Positions 1-6,413 of a stretch of DNA of 11,905 bases are shown here, one piece after another. The DNA comes from an uncultured Tidjanibacter sp. GTDB taxonomy: Bacteria; Bacteroidota; Bacteroidia; Bacteroidales; Rikenellaceae. The stretch is taken from positions 1 through 11,905 of the forward strand of contig CAKUKW010000043.1 of NCBI GenBank assembly GCA_934663885.1, written 5' to 3'. A program made the position numbers and the translations under genes. The stretch's first letter is position 1. Each line of letters starts with the position of its first letter. The notes beneath the pieces are model-generated. The model worked only from the letters and a program-made list of their open reading frames with translations, did not search any database and was not told the origin of the DNA.

Positions 1-1
1 G

Positions 2-418
2 AGGGCTTCGAGGCGCCACGGTGCCGACTATGTCTGGGATTCGGTAAGGGGATGCTGGCTGCTTCTTACGCCGGAGGAATGGGTTCGCAGGCATGCCCTC
101 GGATGGTTGACCGGAGATCGCGGGATAGACAGTATTAATATAATTCAGGAATATCCCGTATCGGTTGAAGGGATTCACCAGAGGGCCGATATAGTAGTTA
201 CCGGCCATGGCGGCAATCCCGCTTTGCTGGTAGAATGTAAATCTCCCGGCATTGCGATGGACTCGTCTGTGCTCGACCAGGCCGTGCGATATAATAATGT
301 GGTGAAAGCGCGTTACATCATGCTCACCAACGGACTGAAGCACTACTGCTATGTTACATATAACGGGAAAGATTATTCTGCGTTGGATTCTCCTCCCGAC
401 CTGGCGGATGTTTTATGA
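2..418 (+). CDS. Type I restriction R-subunit N-terminal-like nuclease domain protein (5' partial)
   Basis: The reading frame is open to the left window edge, so the true start lies outside; the TTG at 107 is an internal codon and should not be taken as the start. The 138 visible residues match the HsdR_N type found as a small separate protein in many Bacteroidetes. They include LTPEEWVRRHAL (window residues 22-33), then a PD-(D/E)XK-like core: RAD with D63, a beta strand, and VECK with E78 and K80, followed by a conserved-looking VLDQAVRYN helix and LTNGLKHYC. The family resembles the nuclease lobe of type I restriction enzymes. The protein stops soon after this lobe and a terminator follows directly, so no helicase/translocase part is attached on the C-terminal side. 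No hsdM or hsdS is visible. Its real function in Bacteroidetes is unknown to me; a nuclease role is inferred from the motif only. Confidence 0.8.
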   Translation, partial: RASRRHGADYVWDSVRGCWLLLTPEEWVRRHALGWLTGDRGIDSINIIQEYPVSVEGIHQRADIVVTGHGGNPALLVECKSPGIAMDSSVLDQAVRYNNVVKARYIMLTNGLKHYCYVTYNGKDYSALDSPPDLADVL

Positions 419-424
419 AAACGG

Positions 425-448
425 GCCCTCTTTGCGGAGGGCTTTTTT
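425..448 (+). terminator. Rho-independent terminator after the HsdR_N-like gene
   Basis: Arms GCCCTC (425-430) and GAGGGC (437-442) form a perfect 6-pair stem around a 6-base loop, followed at once by six T (443-448). It starts seven bases after the stop codon of the upstream gene and ends just before the ohyA promoter, so it isolates the two transcription units. Confidence 0.9.
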
Positions 449-480
449 ATTGCATGGCACACCCACATTTGGTACGTTTG
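449..480 (+). promoter_or_regulatory. Bacteroidetes-type promoter of ohyA
   Basis: The -33 element is ATTG (449-452) and the -7 element TACGTTTG (473-480) fits TAnnTTTG fully, with a spacer of exactly 20 bases. The expected transcription start is near 486-488, giving a leader of about 45 bases before the ATG at 532. The -33 element abuts the preceding terminator. Confidence 0.75.
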
Positions 481-491
481 TTGCCGAATGT
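465..491. repeat. Operator-like inverted repeat over the ohyA -7 box
   Basis: The left arm ACATTTGG (465-472) and right arm CCGAATGT (484-491) are complementary at seven of eight positions across an 11-base spacer. The -7 box (473-480) lies entirely between the arms and the predicted start site falls in the right arm. A dimeric regulator bound here would block RNA polymerase. No regulator gene is adjacent; this is inference from position and symmetry. Confidence 0.4.
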
Positions 492-531
492 ATAAGACAA
501 TTTAATTTAACACTGATTAGGAGGAAAATTT

Positions 532-2301
532 ATGTATCACAGCAATGGTAATTATGAAGCGTTCGCGCGGCCGAGGAAGCCGGAGAACGTAGAGCAGAAA
601 TCAGCTTACCTGGTAGGCTCCGGGCTGGCTTCCATGGCGGCGGCGGTATTCCTTATCCGCGACGCGCAGATGGATGGAAAGAAGATCCATATTTTCGAGG
701 AGCTCCCTCTTGCGGGAGGTAGCCTCGACGGCATACTACAGCCTACGCGAGGTTTTATCATCAGGGGCGGCCGCGAGATGGAGAACCATTTCGAATGCCT
801 TTGGGATCTGTTCAGGTCGGTGCCTTCCCTTGAAGTAAAGGACGCATCCGTACTGGACGAGTTTTATTGGCTCAACAAGGACGACCCCAACTTTTCAAAA
901 TGCCGCGTTACCGAAGACCAGGGCAAGAACGCCCGTACAGGTGACAAGTTCACCCTCTCTGACAAGGCTATCCAGGAGATAATGGAGCTTTACCTCACTT
1001 CCGAGGAGGAGCTCGATGACAAACGCATAGACGAGGTATTCTCGAAGGACTTCTTCAGGTCCAACTTCTGGCTTTACTGGCGCACGATGTTCGCGTTCGA
1101 ATCGTGGCACAGTGCAATGGAAATGCGCCGTTACATTATGCGTTTTATCCACCACATAGGGGGGCTTCCCGATCTCTCGGCCCTCAAGTTCACAAAGTAC
1201 AACCAGTATGAATCGCTCGTTCTGCCGCTCGTGAAATTTCTCGAGTCGAAAGGCGTAAATTTCATGTACGAAACGCAGGTTAAGAATATCCTCGTAGACA
1301 CGAACGAGAATAAGAAAGTAGCCCGCAAGATAATCTATGAAAAGAAAGGTAAAGAGAGTGAAATAAACCTTACCGAGAACGACCTCGTGTTCGTGACGAA
1401 CGGCAGTATCACTGAAAGTTCGACTTACGGCGACCAGAAACATCCTGCGGTTATGAACTCTTCCCCGGGCGGAAGCTGGAGCCTCTGGCAGCGCCTTTCC
1501 GCACAGGACAACACGTTCGGCAAACCAGAAAAGTTCTGCGGCGATATATCCAGGACTAACTTCGTTTCGGCCACGGCCACCACGCTCGACATGAAAGTTC
1601 CCGCCTATATTGAAAAAATATGCCAGAGGGACCCGTTCACTGGGAAAGTGGTTACCGGAGGTATCGTTTCCGTAAAGGATTCCAGTTGGCTCCTTAGCTG
1701 GACTCTCAACCGCCAGCCCCACTTCAAGGCGCAGCCCAAAGATCAACTCGTCGTATGGATCTACGGACTTTTCCCCGACGAAAAGGGAGACTATGTAAGG
1801 AAGACGATGAGGGAGTGTACCGGTGAAGAGATCGCACAGGAGTGGCTTTACCATATGGGCGTGCCCAAAGATGAGATAAAGGAAATGGCGGCCAATTCTG
1901 TAAATACCATTCCCTGCATGATGCCCTACGTGATGTCGTACTTTATGCCGCGCGCTATGGGCGACCGTCCGTTGACCGTTCCCAAGGGCTCCGTAAACCT
2001 GGCGTTCATCGGTAACTTTGCCGAAACCGAGCGCGATACCGTGTTTACAACGGAATATTCTGTACGTACGGCAATGGAGGCGGTTTACCAATTATTGAAC
2101 GTCGACCGCGGCGTTCCGGAAGTGTATGCTTCGGCTTATGACATAAGGGCCATCCTTGCGGCTACGGGCCGCCTGATGGACCGCAAAAAACTCTATGACC
2201 TGAAAGTGCCGTTCCTTGTAAGGTACCTCGAAAAGAAAGGTATCGAAAAGACCAAAGGCACGATAGTATACGAAATGCTTAAAGATGCGGATTTACTTTA
2301 A
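532..2301 (+). CDS. ohyA: Oleate hydratase (FAD-dependent fatty acid double-bond hydratase)
   Basis: OhyA adds water to the cis-9 double bond of oleate or palmitoleate, giving 10-hydroxy fatty acids; FAD is needed although there is no net redox change. The 589-residue length is normal for the family. Visible features: the dinucleotide-binding stretch [18 protein letters not shown] (29-46) after the beta strand YLV; E56 in HIFEE, the usual ribose-binding acid; [16 protein letters not shown] (78-93) with E82; and [12 protein letters not shown] with Y201. The 119-residue spacing of E82 and Y201 equals that of the known catalytic pair E122/Y241 in Elizabethkingia oleate hydratase, so the active site looks intact. 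[20 protein letters not shown] (493-512) is the C-terminal FAD-contact region. The start ATG has a strong AGGAGG seven bases upstream (519-524). The gene is monocistronic between two terminators. Likely roles are detoxifying host or dietary unsaturated fatty acids, or making hydroxy fatty acids; which one cannot be told from sequence. Confidence 0.96.
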   Translation: MYHSNGNYEAFARPRKPENVEQKSAYLVGSGLASMAAAVFLIRDAQMDGKKIHIFEELPLAGGSLDGILQPTRGFIIRGGREMENHFECLWDLFRSVPSLEVKDASVLDEFYWLNKDDPNFSKCRVTEDQGKNARTGDKFTLSDKAIQEIMELYLTSEEELDDKRIDEVFSKDFFRSNFWLYWRTMFAFESWHSAMEMRRYIMRFIHHIGGLPDLSALKFTKYNQYESLVLPLVKFLESKGVNFMYETQVKNILVDTNENKKVARKIIYEKKGKESEINLTENDLVFVTNGSITESSTYGDQKHPAVMNSSPGGSWSLWQRLSAQDNTFGKPEKFCGDISRTNFVSATATTLDMKVPAYIEKICQRDPFTGKVVTGGIVSVKDSSWLLSWTLNRQPHFKAQPKDQLVVWIYGLFPDEKGDYVRKTMRECTGEEIAQEWLYHMGVPKDEIKEMAANSVNTIPCMMPYVMSYFMPRAMGDRPLTVPKGSVNLAFIGNFAETERDTVFTTEYSVRTAMEAVYQLLNVDRGVPEVYASAYDIRAILAATGRLMDRKKLYDLKVPFLVRYLEKKGIEKTKGTIVYEMLKDADLL

Positions 2302-2316
2302 AATAATAAGGCTGAC

Positions 2317-2359
2317 GGCCTGTCGGTAAGTTTGGTAAAATAACTAAACGCGACAGGCC
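2317..2359. repeat. Two-stage hairpin between ohyA and its terminator
   Basis: Perfect 9-base arms GGCCTGTCG (2317-2325) and CGACAGGCC (2351-2359) enclose a second stem, GTTTGGT (2330-2336) with ACTAAAC (2343-2349), closed by a 6-base loop and containing one G-T wobble on the plus strand. No T-run follows it in either direction, so it is not a standard terminator. It lies 16 bases after the ohyA stop and directly before the real terminator. It may protect the ohyA mRNA 3' end or be a leftover repeat element. Confidence 0.7.
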
Positions 2360-2407
2360 CGGAATAAGAAATCCCGCTCACATTCAGGGCGGGATTTTTT
2401 ATTCCGG
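2359..2407. terminator. Bidirectional terminator between convergent ohyA and buk
   Basis: The arms 2359-2377 and 2389-2407 pair over 19 positions, with one wobble, around an 11-base loop. The core is AAATCCCGC (2369-2377) with GCGGGATTT (2389-2397). Six T (2395-2400) end the plus-strand GC stem, and a T-rich stretch, TTTCTTATT, follows the GC stem on the minus strand. It can stop ohyA transcription from the left and buk transcription from the right, where buk ends at 2423. Confidence 0.92.
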
Positions 2408-2422
2408 TCAGAGAGACTTCCT

Positions 2423-3490
2423 TTATTCGTAAACCTTGGCTTTGAGCTTTCCTTCGAGTACACGTAGCGCGTTGCCCGCCAGAGCTTCGAGTTCGTTTTC
2501 CCCGGGCATTACCACCACCGGAGCTACAAAAGAGATCATATCCTCGATGTACTTGCAAACGTATTTATCATACGCGATACCGCCCGTGAGTATTATTGCG
2601 TCGACCTTACCTTTCAATACGGCAGCCTTTGAGCCTATCTCCTTGCCTACGTTGTAGCACAGGGCGTCCCTTACCATTGCGGCACGCTCGTTGCCGGCTT
2701 CGGCCATATTGGAAACCTCCAGGGCGCTGTTGGTTCCGAAATGGGATATGAAACCCGCTTTGCTGTTTATTATCCTGATGATCTCGGTTAGCGTGTACTT
2801 GCCGCTGAAACAGAGCTCGGCCACCGATACGGCAGCCAGTCCTCCCGTACGTTCGGGAGAGAACGGCCCCTCGCCGTTAAGGGCGTTGTTCACATCGATG
2901 ACCTCGCCTTTGCGGTGCGCCCCGACCGATATGCCTCCGCCGAGGTGTGCGACTATAAGGTTGAGAGTTTCATATTTCTTACCTATTTTATCGGCGTACG
3001 CGCGCGCGATAGCTTTCTGGTTTAGGGCGTGGAAAATCGAAACCCTTTCCACTTCCGCCAATCCGGTTATGCGCGCCACGTCCTGAAGTTCATCGACGAC
3101 GACAGGGTCGGCAATGTATGCTTTCGCGCCCGACGCTTTCGCTATATCGTAAGCCAGCAGGGCCCCGAGGTTGGAGGCGTGCTGCCCGAGCGGCCGGTAA
3201 CGGATATCGTCGAGCATTACCTGATTGACCTCATAAACGCCCGATTTGATGGGCTTGATGAGCCCGCCCCTGCCTATGACCGCGTCGAAATCGGTGATCT
3301 CAACTCCCGCGTCGGCAATGGCTTTCAGGATTATATCCTTGCGGAAATCGAACTGGTCGAGTATTGTCGGAAAAGCGCCTATTTCGTCACTCGAATGCCG
3401 TAGTGTCAGTTCCAATACCTGTTCGAGGTCCTTATAGGCCGCGACTTTAGTCGAAGTGGAGCCGGGATTTATTGCTAATATAGTGTACAT
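2423..3490 (-). CDS. buk: Butyrate kinase
   Basis: Buk phosphorylates ADP from butyryl-phosphate, releasing butyrate and ATP; many family members also accept isobutyrate or isovalerate. The 355 residues are typical in length. It is an ASKHA-fold acyl kinase: INPGSTSTKVA (7-17) forms the first phosphate loop, AHLGGGISVGAH (181-192) the second, PFSPERTGGL (209-218) is a butyrate-kinase family signature, LTGGIAYDK (301-309) is the adenosine-side loop, and PGENELEALA (329-338) is the C-terminal family motif. It begins nine bases after the ptb stop and ends at a terminator, so it is the last gene of the ptb-buk operon. The ATG start gives the correct N-terminal phosphate loop immediately. Substrate preference (straight or branched) cannot be told from sequence. 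Confidence 0.96.
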   Translation of the reverse strand: MYTILAINPGSTSTKVAAYKDLEQVLELTLRHSSDEIGAFPTILDQFDFRKDIILKAIADAGVEITDFDAVIGRGGLIKPIKSGVYEVNQVMLDDIRYRPLGQHASNLGALLAYDIAKASGAKAYIADPVVVDELQDVARITGLAEVERVSIFHALNQKAIARAYADKIGKKYETLNLIVAHLGGGISVGAHRKGEVIDVNNALNGEGPFSPERTGGLAAVSVAELCFSGKYTLTEIIRIINSKAGFISHFGTNSALEVSNMAEAGNERAAMVRDALCYNVGKEIGSKAAVLKGKVDAIILTGGIAYDKYVCKYIEDMISFVAPVVVMPGENELEALAGNALRVLEGKLKAKVYE

Positions 3491-3499
3491 TACCGCTTT

Positions 3500-4405
3500 T
3501 TATTTTGCTGAAAGACAAGCCAGTGCTATAGAGTACATTTTAGTCTTGCGTGAGTCGCCGCGCGAAGTGAGTACACACGGAACTTTTGCGCCGGTAACCA
3601 TTCCGGCCAGCTCTGAGCCCGCAAACTTGGTACAGGTCTTGAAGAAAACATTGCCAGCGTCGATGTTCGGGAACAGCAGGCAGTCGGCGTCGCCGGCCAC
3701 GGGGCTCATGATCTTCTTGGTCTTCGCCGATTCTGCGTCGATAGCCACGTCGAGAGCCAGCGGGCCTTCGATCTCCACTTTGGAATCGAGCTGGCCGCGT
3801 TCACCCATCTTAGCCAGGAGCGTAGCTTCCATGGAGGACGGGATGGTGGGAAGAACCTGCTCGCTCGGTGCGATACAGGCGATCTTCGGGACCTCTATTT
3901 CCAGCGCCTTTGCGGTCTGGATAAGATATTTCGCGATAGCTACTTTCTGGTTGAATTCGGGATAGGGTATAACCGCCACGTCGCTTACCGTCAGGAGCTT
4001 GTGGTAAGCCGGAACCTCGACAACCGCCACGTGACTGAGGACAGCCTTCGGGGGAAGGAGGCCGTATTCCTTGTTCAGGATACCCCTCATATATTTGTCG
4101 GTCGAAACAAGCCCTTTCATAAGGACGTCGCCCTGCCCTTCGCTAATCATTTTAACCGCTATCTGCACGCATTTCACGTCGTTGGATTCAGCAACGATTG
4201 TAAGGTTCTTTATGTCGATGCCCTCGGCCCTGCACACTTTTTCAATTTCGGAAGGATCGCCTATTACCGTGGCGTCAACAATGCCCGCCTGGATAGCGTC
4301 GTTAACCGCTTCGAGCGTGTGTGAATCCTGTCCGTAGGCCACAATAAGCCTTTTTTTACCTTTGGATTTAGCTTTGAGGACAACGTCCTCCAAATGTTTG
4401 ATCAT
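3500..4405 (-). CDS. ptb: Phosphate butyryltransferase
   Basis: Ptb swaps the CoA of butyryl-CoA for phosphate, making the substrate of Buk. The 301-residue length fits the Ptb branch of the PTA_PTB family; phosphate acetyltransferases have similar catalytic domains but different signature regions. Seen: VLMKGLVST (94-102), GPLALDVAID (214-223), LLFPNIDAGNVFFK (243-256), and TSRGDS (280-285) near the end, all typical of Ptb. The pairing with buk, nine bases downstream, supports Ptb over Pta. Translation starts at the first ATG, about 28 bases after the predicted start of transcription, with little Shine-Dalgarno sequence, as is common in Bacteroidetes. No genes for acyl-CoA formation (thiolase, crotonase, acyl-CoA dehydrogenase, 2-oxoacid ferredoxin oxidoreductase) are in the window, so the source of the acyl-CoA is open. 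Confidence 0.94.
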   Translation of the reverse strand: MIKHLEDVVLKAKSKGKKRLIVAYGQDSHTLEAVNDAIQAGIVDATVIGDPSEIEKVCRAEGIDIKNLTIVAESNDVKCVQIAVKMISEGQGDVLMKGLVSTDKYMRGILNKEYGLLPPKAVLSHVAVVEVPAYHKLLTVSDVAVIPYPEFNQKVAIAKYLIQTAKALEIEVPKIACIAPSEQVLPTIPSSMEATLLAKMGERGQLDSKVEIEGPLALDVAIDAESAKTKKIMSPVAGDADCLLFPNIDAGNVFFKTCTKFAGSELAGMVTGAKVPCVLTSRGDSRKTKMYSIALACLSAK

Positions 4406-4439
4406 GTCTAAGTATGGTATTTGATTTTCTTCTGGTCTG

Positions 4440-4471
4440 CAAAAGTATAAATTAACCGCCGCAGGAGCAAA
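4440..4471 (-). promoter_or_regulatory. Strong Bacteroidetes-type promoter of ptb-buk
   Basis: Read on the minus strand, TTTG (4468-4471) is followed after exactly 20 bases by TACTTTTG (4440-4447), a full match to the TTTG / TAnnTTTG consensus. The start site should be near 4433, about 28 bases before the ptb ATG. This means ptb-buk can be expressed independently of ackA upstream. Confidence 0.82.
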
Positions 4472-4503
4472 AAAAGTTAATATTTTTAATTATCCTGCGG
4501 CAG
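4456..4503 (-). repeat. Inverted repeat in the ackA-ptb gap, overlapping the ptb promoter
   Basis: On the minus strand the arms CTGCCGCAGGA (4493-4503) and TCCTGCGGCGG (4456-4466) pair at all 11 positions, one by G-T wobble, around 26 AT-rich bases. The second arm sits in the spacer of the ptb promoter and its -33 TTTG (4468-4471) lies two bases inside the loop; the first arm is upstream of the -33. The ackA stop is 22 bases before the first arm. Two readings are possible: a 3' hairpin of the ackA transcript, although only a T-rich stretch rather than a T-run follows it, or a two-site operator for ptb-buk. The stem is real; its role is not settled. Confidence 0.6.
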
Positions 4504-4524
4504 ATTGTTAAAATTATGCCGAAA

Positions 4525-5739
4525 TCAGGCCTTTGCCGATACGATCCTGAAAGTGTCCTGCGCCATAACCAGCTCCTCGTTGGTGCATATTGCGGCCACT
4601 TTAACCTTTGACGAAGGCTTCGAGAGCATAATGCTTTTGCCCCTTACGCCTTCGTTGGCCGCCTCGTCGAATTCGACACCCATGAATTCCAGGCCGCTGC
4701 AAACCGTTTTCCGCAGGTCCGGGTCGTTCTCGCCCGCTCCCCCTGTAAAGACGATAAGGTCTACGCCTCCCATTGCCGCCGAATAAGAGCCTACATATTT
4801 TTTAATTCTGTAGTAATAAGCGTCGAGGGCCAGTTTAGCGCGTTCGTCGCCTTCGGCAACTGCGTTCTCGATGTCCCTCATGTCGGACGAAATTCCGGAG
4901 ATTCCGAGTACGCCCGATTCCTTGTTCAGGATGTTCCACATCTTTTCCATGGGGATACCCTCTTTACAGCAGATGTAGTTGATGGCACCTGCGTCGACGT
5001 CACCGCTGCGGGTACCCATAATAAGGCCTTCGAGCGGGGTGAGCCCCATCGAGGTGTCTACACTTTTGCCGTTCACGATTGCAGTTACCGAAGCTCCGTT
5101 GCCGATGTGGCATGTAACTACTTTAGATTTATGGAAATCGAGGCCCGCCAGCTTACAACCCTGCTCCGCTACGAACTTATGGCTGGTGCCGTGGTAGCCG
5201 TAGCGGCGGACGCGGTAAGTGGTGTAATATTTATAAGGCAGAGCATATATGAAAGCGTGCGCCGGCATTGTCTGGTGGAAGGCAGTGTCGAAACAGGCCA
5301 CCTGCGGAGCTGAGGGAAGAAGCTCCGAAATGGCGTAAATACCCTTCAGGTTCGCCGGGATATGCAGCGGGGCCAGGTCTGTATTATTCTCTATATTGAC
5401 CACTATTTCGGGAGTAATAAGCGCGCTGTCCTTGAAAAATTCTCCGCCGAATACCACGCGGTGCCCTATGGCGTTGATATCTTCAAGAGATTTTACGATA
5501 CCATTCTCGGGGTCCGTAATTGATTTAATAATCAGGTCGATACCCTTGGTGTGATCGGGAATGTCGGTAACGCTTTTGATCTTATCCTTCCCGGTGGGCT
5601 GGTAAGTATGTACGCCGTCGGCTATGCCTATGCGTTCGACTAGTCCTTTCGCAAGCAGGTTGCTCTCTTTTTTGGCTGTCATCTCCATAACCTGGTATTT
5701 GACGGAGGAACTGCCGCAGTTCAATACAAGAATAATCAT
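4525..5739 (-). CDS. ackA: Acetate kinase
   Basis: AckA converts acetyl-phosphate and ADP to acetate and ATP, or runs in reverse. The 404-residue length is standard. Key residues known from Methanosarcina acetate kinase are present in context: N7 and S10 in LNCGSSS, R94 in GHRVVFGG, H126 in LHIPAN, D151 in ACFDTAFH, H183 in YGYHGTSH, R244 in MGTRSGD, the ADP loop FTGGAGEN (331-338), and E388/E389 in TNEE near the C-terminus. It lies 21 bases downstream of crcB on the same strand, in an AT-rich gap without a Shine-Dalgarno sequence, so co-transcription from the crcB promoter is possible. A weaker TTTG/TAATTTTA pair with a 22-base spacer at the crcB end could give a near-leaderless transcript. 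Unusually, the expected partner pta is not adjacent; ptb follows instead after 119 bases. Confidence 0.97.
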   Translation of the reverse strand: MIILVLNCGSSSVKYQVMEMTAKKESNLLAKGLVERIGIADGVHTYQPTGKDKIKSVTDIPDHTKGIDLIIKSITDPENGIVKSLEDINAIGHRVVFGGEFFKDSALITPEIVVNIENNTDLAPLHIPANLKGIYAISELLPSAPQVACFDTAFHQTMPAHAFIYALPYKYYTTYRVRRYGYHGTSHKFVAEQGCKLAGLDFHKSKVVTCHIGNGASVTAIVNGKSVDTSMGLTPLEGLIMGTRSGDVDAGAINYICCKEGIPMEKMWNILNKESGVLGISGISSDMRDIENAVAEGDERAKLALDAYYYRIKKYVGSYSAAMGGVDLIVFTGGAGENDPDLRKTVCSGLEFMGVEFDEAANEGVRGKSIMLSKPSSKVKVAAICTNEELVMAQDTFRIVSAKA

Positions 5740-5760
5740 TTTACTAAAATTATAATGTTG

Positions 5761-6138
5761 TTATATTGCTTTTGCAAATTGCTTTCCCGCCAGGCAGCCA
5801 AGCCATACGAAAAGTATGCATACGGCCACGCTCCCAAGTATGTTCAGTACCGCGGCGGAGTAATGCCCGTCACGAAGCAGTCCGAAGCTTTCGAGGGAGA
5901 AGGCGGAGAATGTCGTGAATCCTCCGCAAAATCCAGCTATTAGCAGCCGCGAAAGGCTCTCGTCACGTACCGTTGTAAAGAAAATGCCTATCAGCAGTGA
6001 TCCTGCGGCGTTAACTATAAAAGTGCCGGCCGGGAAGCCTGTGCGTACAGCTACCGAGGCCGTTCCGACCGAGGCCAAGTATCTCAAAACGCTTCCTGCG
6101 AAGCCTCCTGCCCCGACAAGCAAAATATCTTTTAACAT
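5761..6138 (-). CDS. crcB: Fluoride channel CrcB/Fluc
   Basis: CrcB/Fluc is a small inner-membrane protein that forms a dual-topology dimer and lets fluoride leave the cell. The 125 residues carry four hydrophobic helices, at about 4-22, 36-56, 64-85 and 95-118. The family signatures are visible: GGFAGSVLRY (11-20), GTFIVNAAGSLLIG (38-51) with the pore-lining N43, and GFCGGFTTFSAFSLE (69-83) with the phenylalanines of the fluoride path and the central TTFS sodium-site turn. The single gene implies a homodimer. It has a short predicted leader (about 22 bases), which leaves no room for a fluoride riboswitch. It probably heads a crcB-ackA transcript, but ackA may simply be a neighbour. Confidence 0.93.
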   Translation of the reverse strand: MLKDILLVGAGGFAGSVLRYLASVGTASVAVRTGFPAGTFIVNAAGSLLIGIFFTTVRDESLSRLLIAGFCGGFTTFSAFSLESFGLLRDGHYSAAVLNILGSVAVCILFVWLGCLAGKQFAKAI

Positions 6139-6167
6139 GGATTTTCCGGCGTTTGGTTCCGACGGCG

Positions 6168-6198
6168 CAAAAGTAATTAAAAATCGCCAATTCCCTAA
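6168..6198 (-). promoter_or_regulatory. Probable promoter of crcB(-ackA)
   Basis: On the minus strand TACTTTTG (6168-6175) fits TAnnTTTG fully. The -33 element is poor: TTAG (6195-6198) at a 19-base spacing. The start site would be near 6161, some 22 bases before the crcB ATG at 6138. Confidence 0.55.
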
Positions 6199-6250
6199 TA
6201 TTTTCTATTAGAGTCCGTTTAAATTTTATCGACAGGAAATGTTATAGAGT

Positions 6251-6392
6251 GTCGCGGGATGATTTTAATTATCTCCGACGAAGCGCATACCGGCTCGTAT
6301 GTAACGAGAGAGGATGAGAGAAGCGCACGCTGAAGACAACAGGCTTAGCGGATAATTTTTAAAGGCACTATCAGGAATCAGCGACTTTTTTT
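6251..6392 (+). other. Non-coding region with nested complementarity; possible structured RNA
   Basis: The 275-base gap between crcB and the response regulator contains nested pairs in the plus direction: GTCGC (6251-6255) with GCGAC (6381-6385); GATT (6261-6264) with AATC (6377-6380); AATTATC plus CCG (6267-6277) with CGGATAATT (6349-6357). Inside lie the hairpins CTCGT/ACGAG (6294-6308) and CGCT-g-AAG/CTT-AGCG (6328-6350), the last competing for two bases with the closing stem. Seven T follow the outermost arm (6386-6392), as in an intrinsic terminator. The only promoter candidate is a seven-of-eight -7 box, TAAATTTT (6220-6227), without a clear -33. It does not match 6S, SRP, tmRNA or RNase P RNA as far as I can recognise them. 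The rest of the gap (6199-6250 and 6393-6413) shows nothing clear. Confidence 0.35.
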
Positions 6393-6413
6393 ACCGTTAT
6401 CCGGCAATGCGTG

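Noticed and set aside
107..418. TTG at 107 as the start of the first gene
   Set aside because: The same frame is open to the window edge and the residues before 107 belong to the conserved domain, including LTPEEWVRRHAL.
895..2091. 398-codon minus-strand open frame opposite ohyA
   Set aside because: It is a shadow of the ohyA coding sequence: no recognisable domain, His/Arg/Val-rich composition typical of antisense frames in GC-biased genes, and no promoter or ribosome binding site.
6139..6200. Fluoride riboswitch upstream of crcB (GGCGAT followed later by GCGCC and AAACGCC on the minus strand)
   Set aside because: The resemblance is superficial: the conserved TGATG and CTCT segments are missing, and the GGCGAT lies upstream of the predicted -7 box, so it would not be transcribed.
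6259..6333. 24-codon plus-strand open frame starting MILIISDEAHTG in the crcB-regulator gap
   Set aside because: It has no Shine-Dalgarno sequence and no convincing promoter, and a frame of this length is expected by chance. It overlaps the candidate structured RNA.
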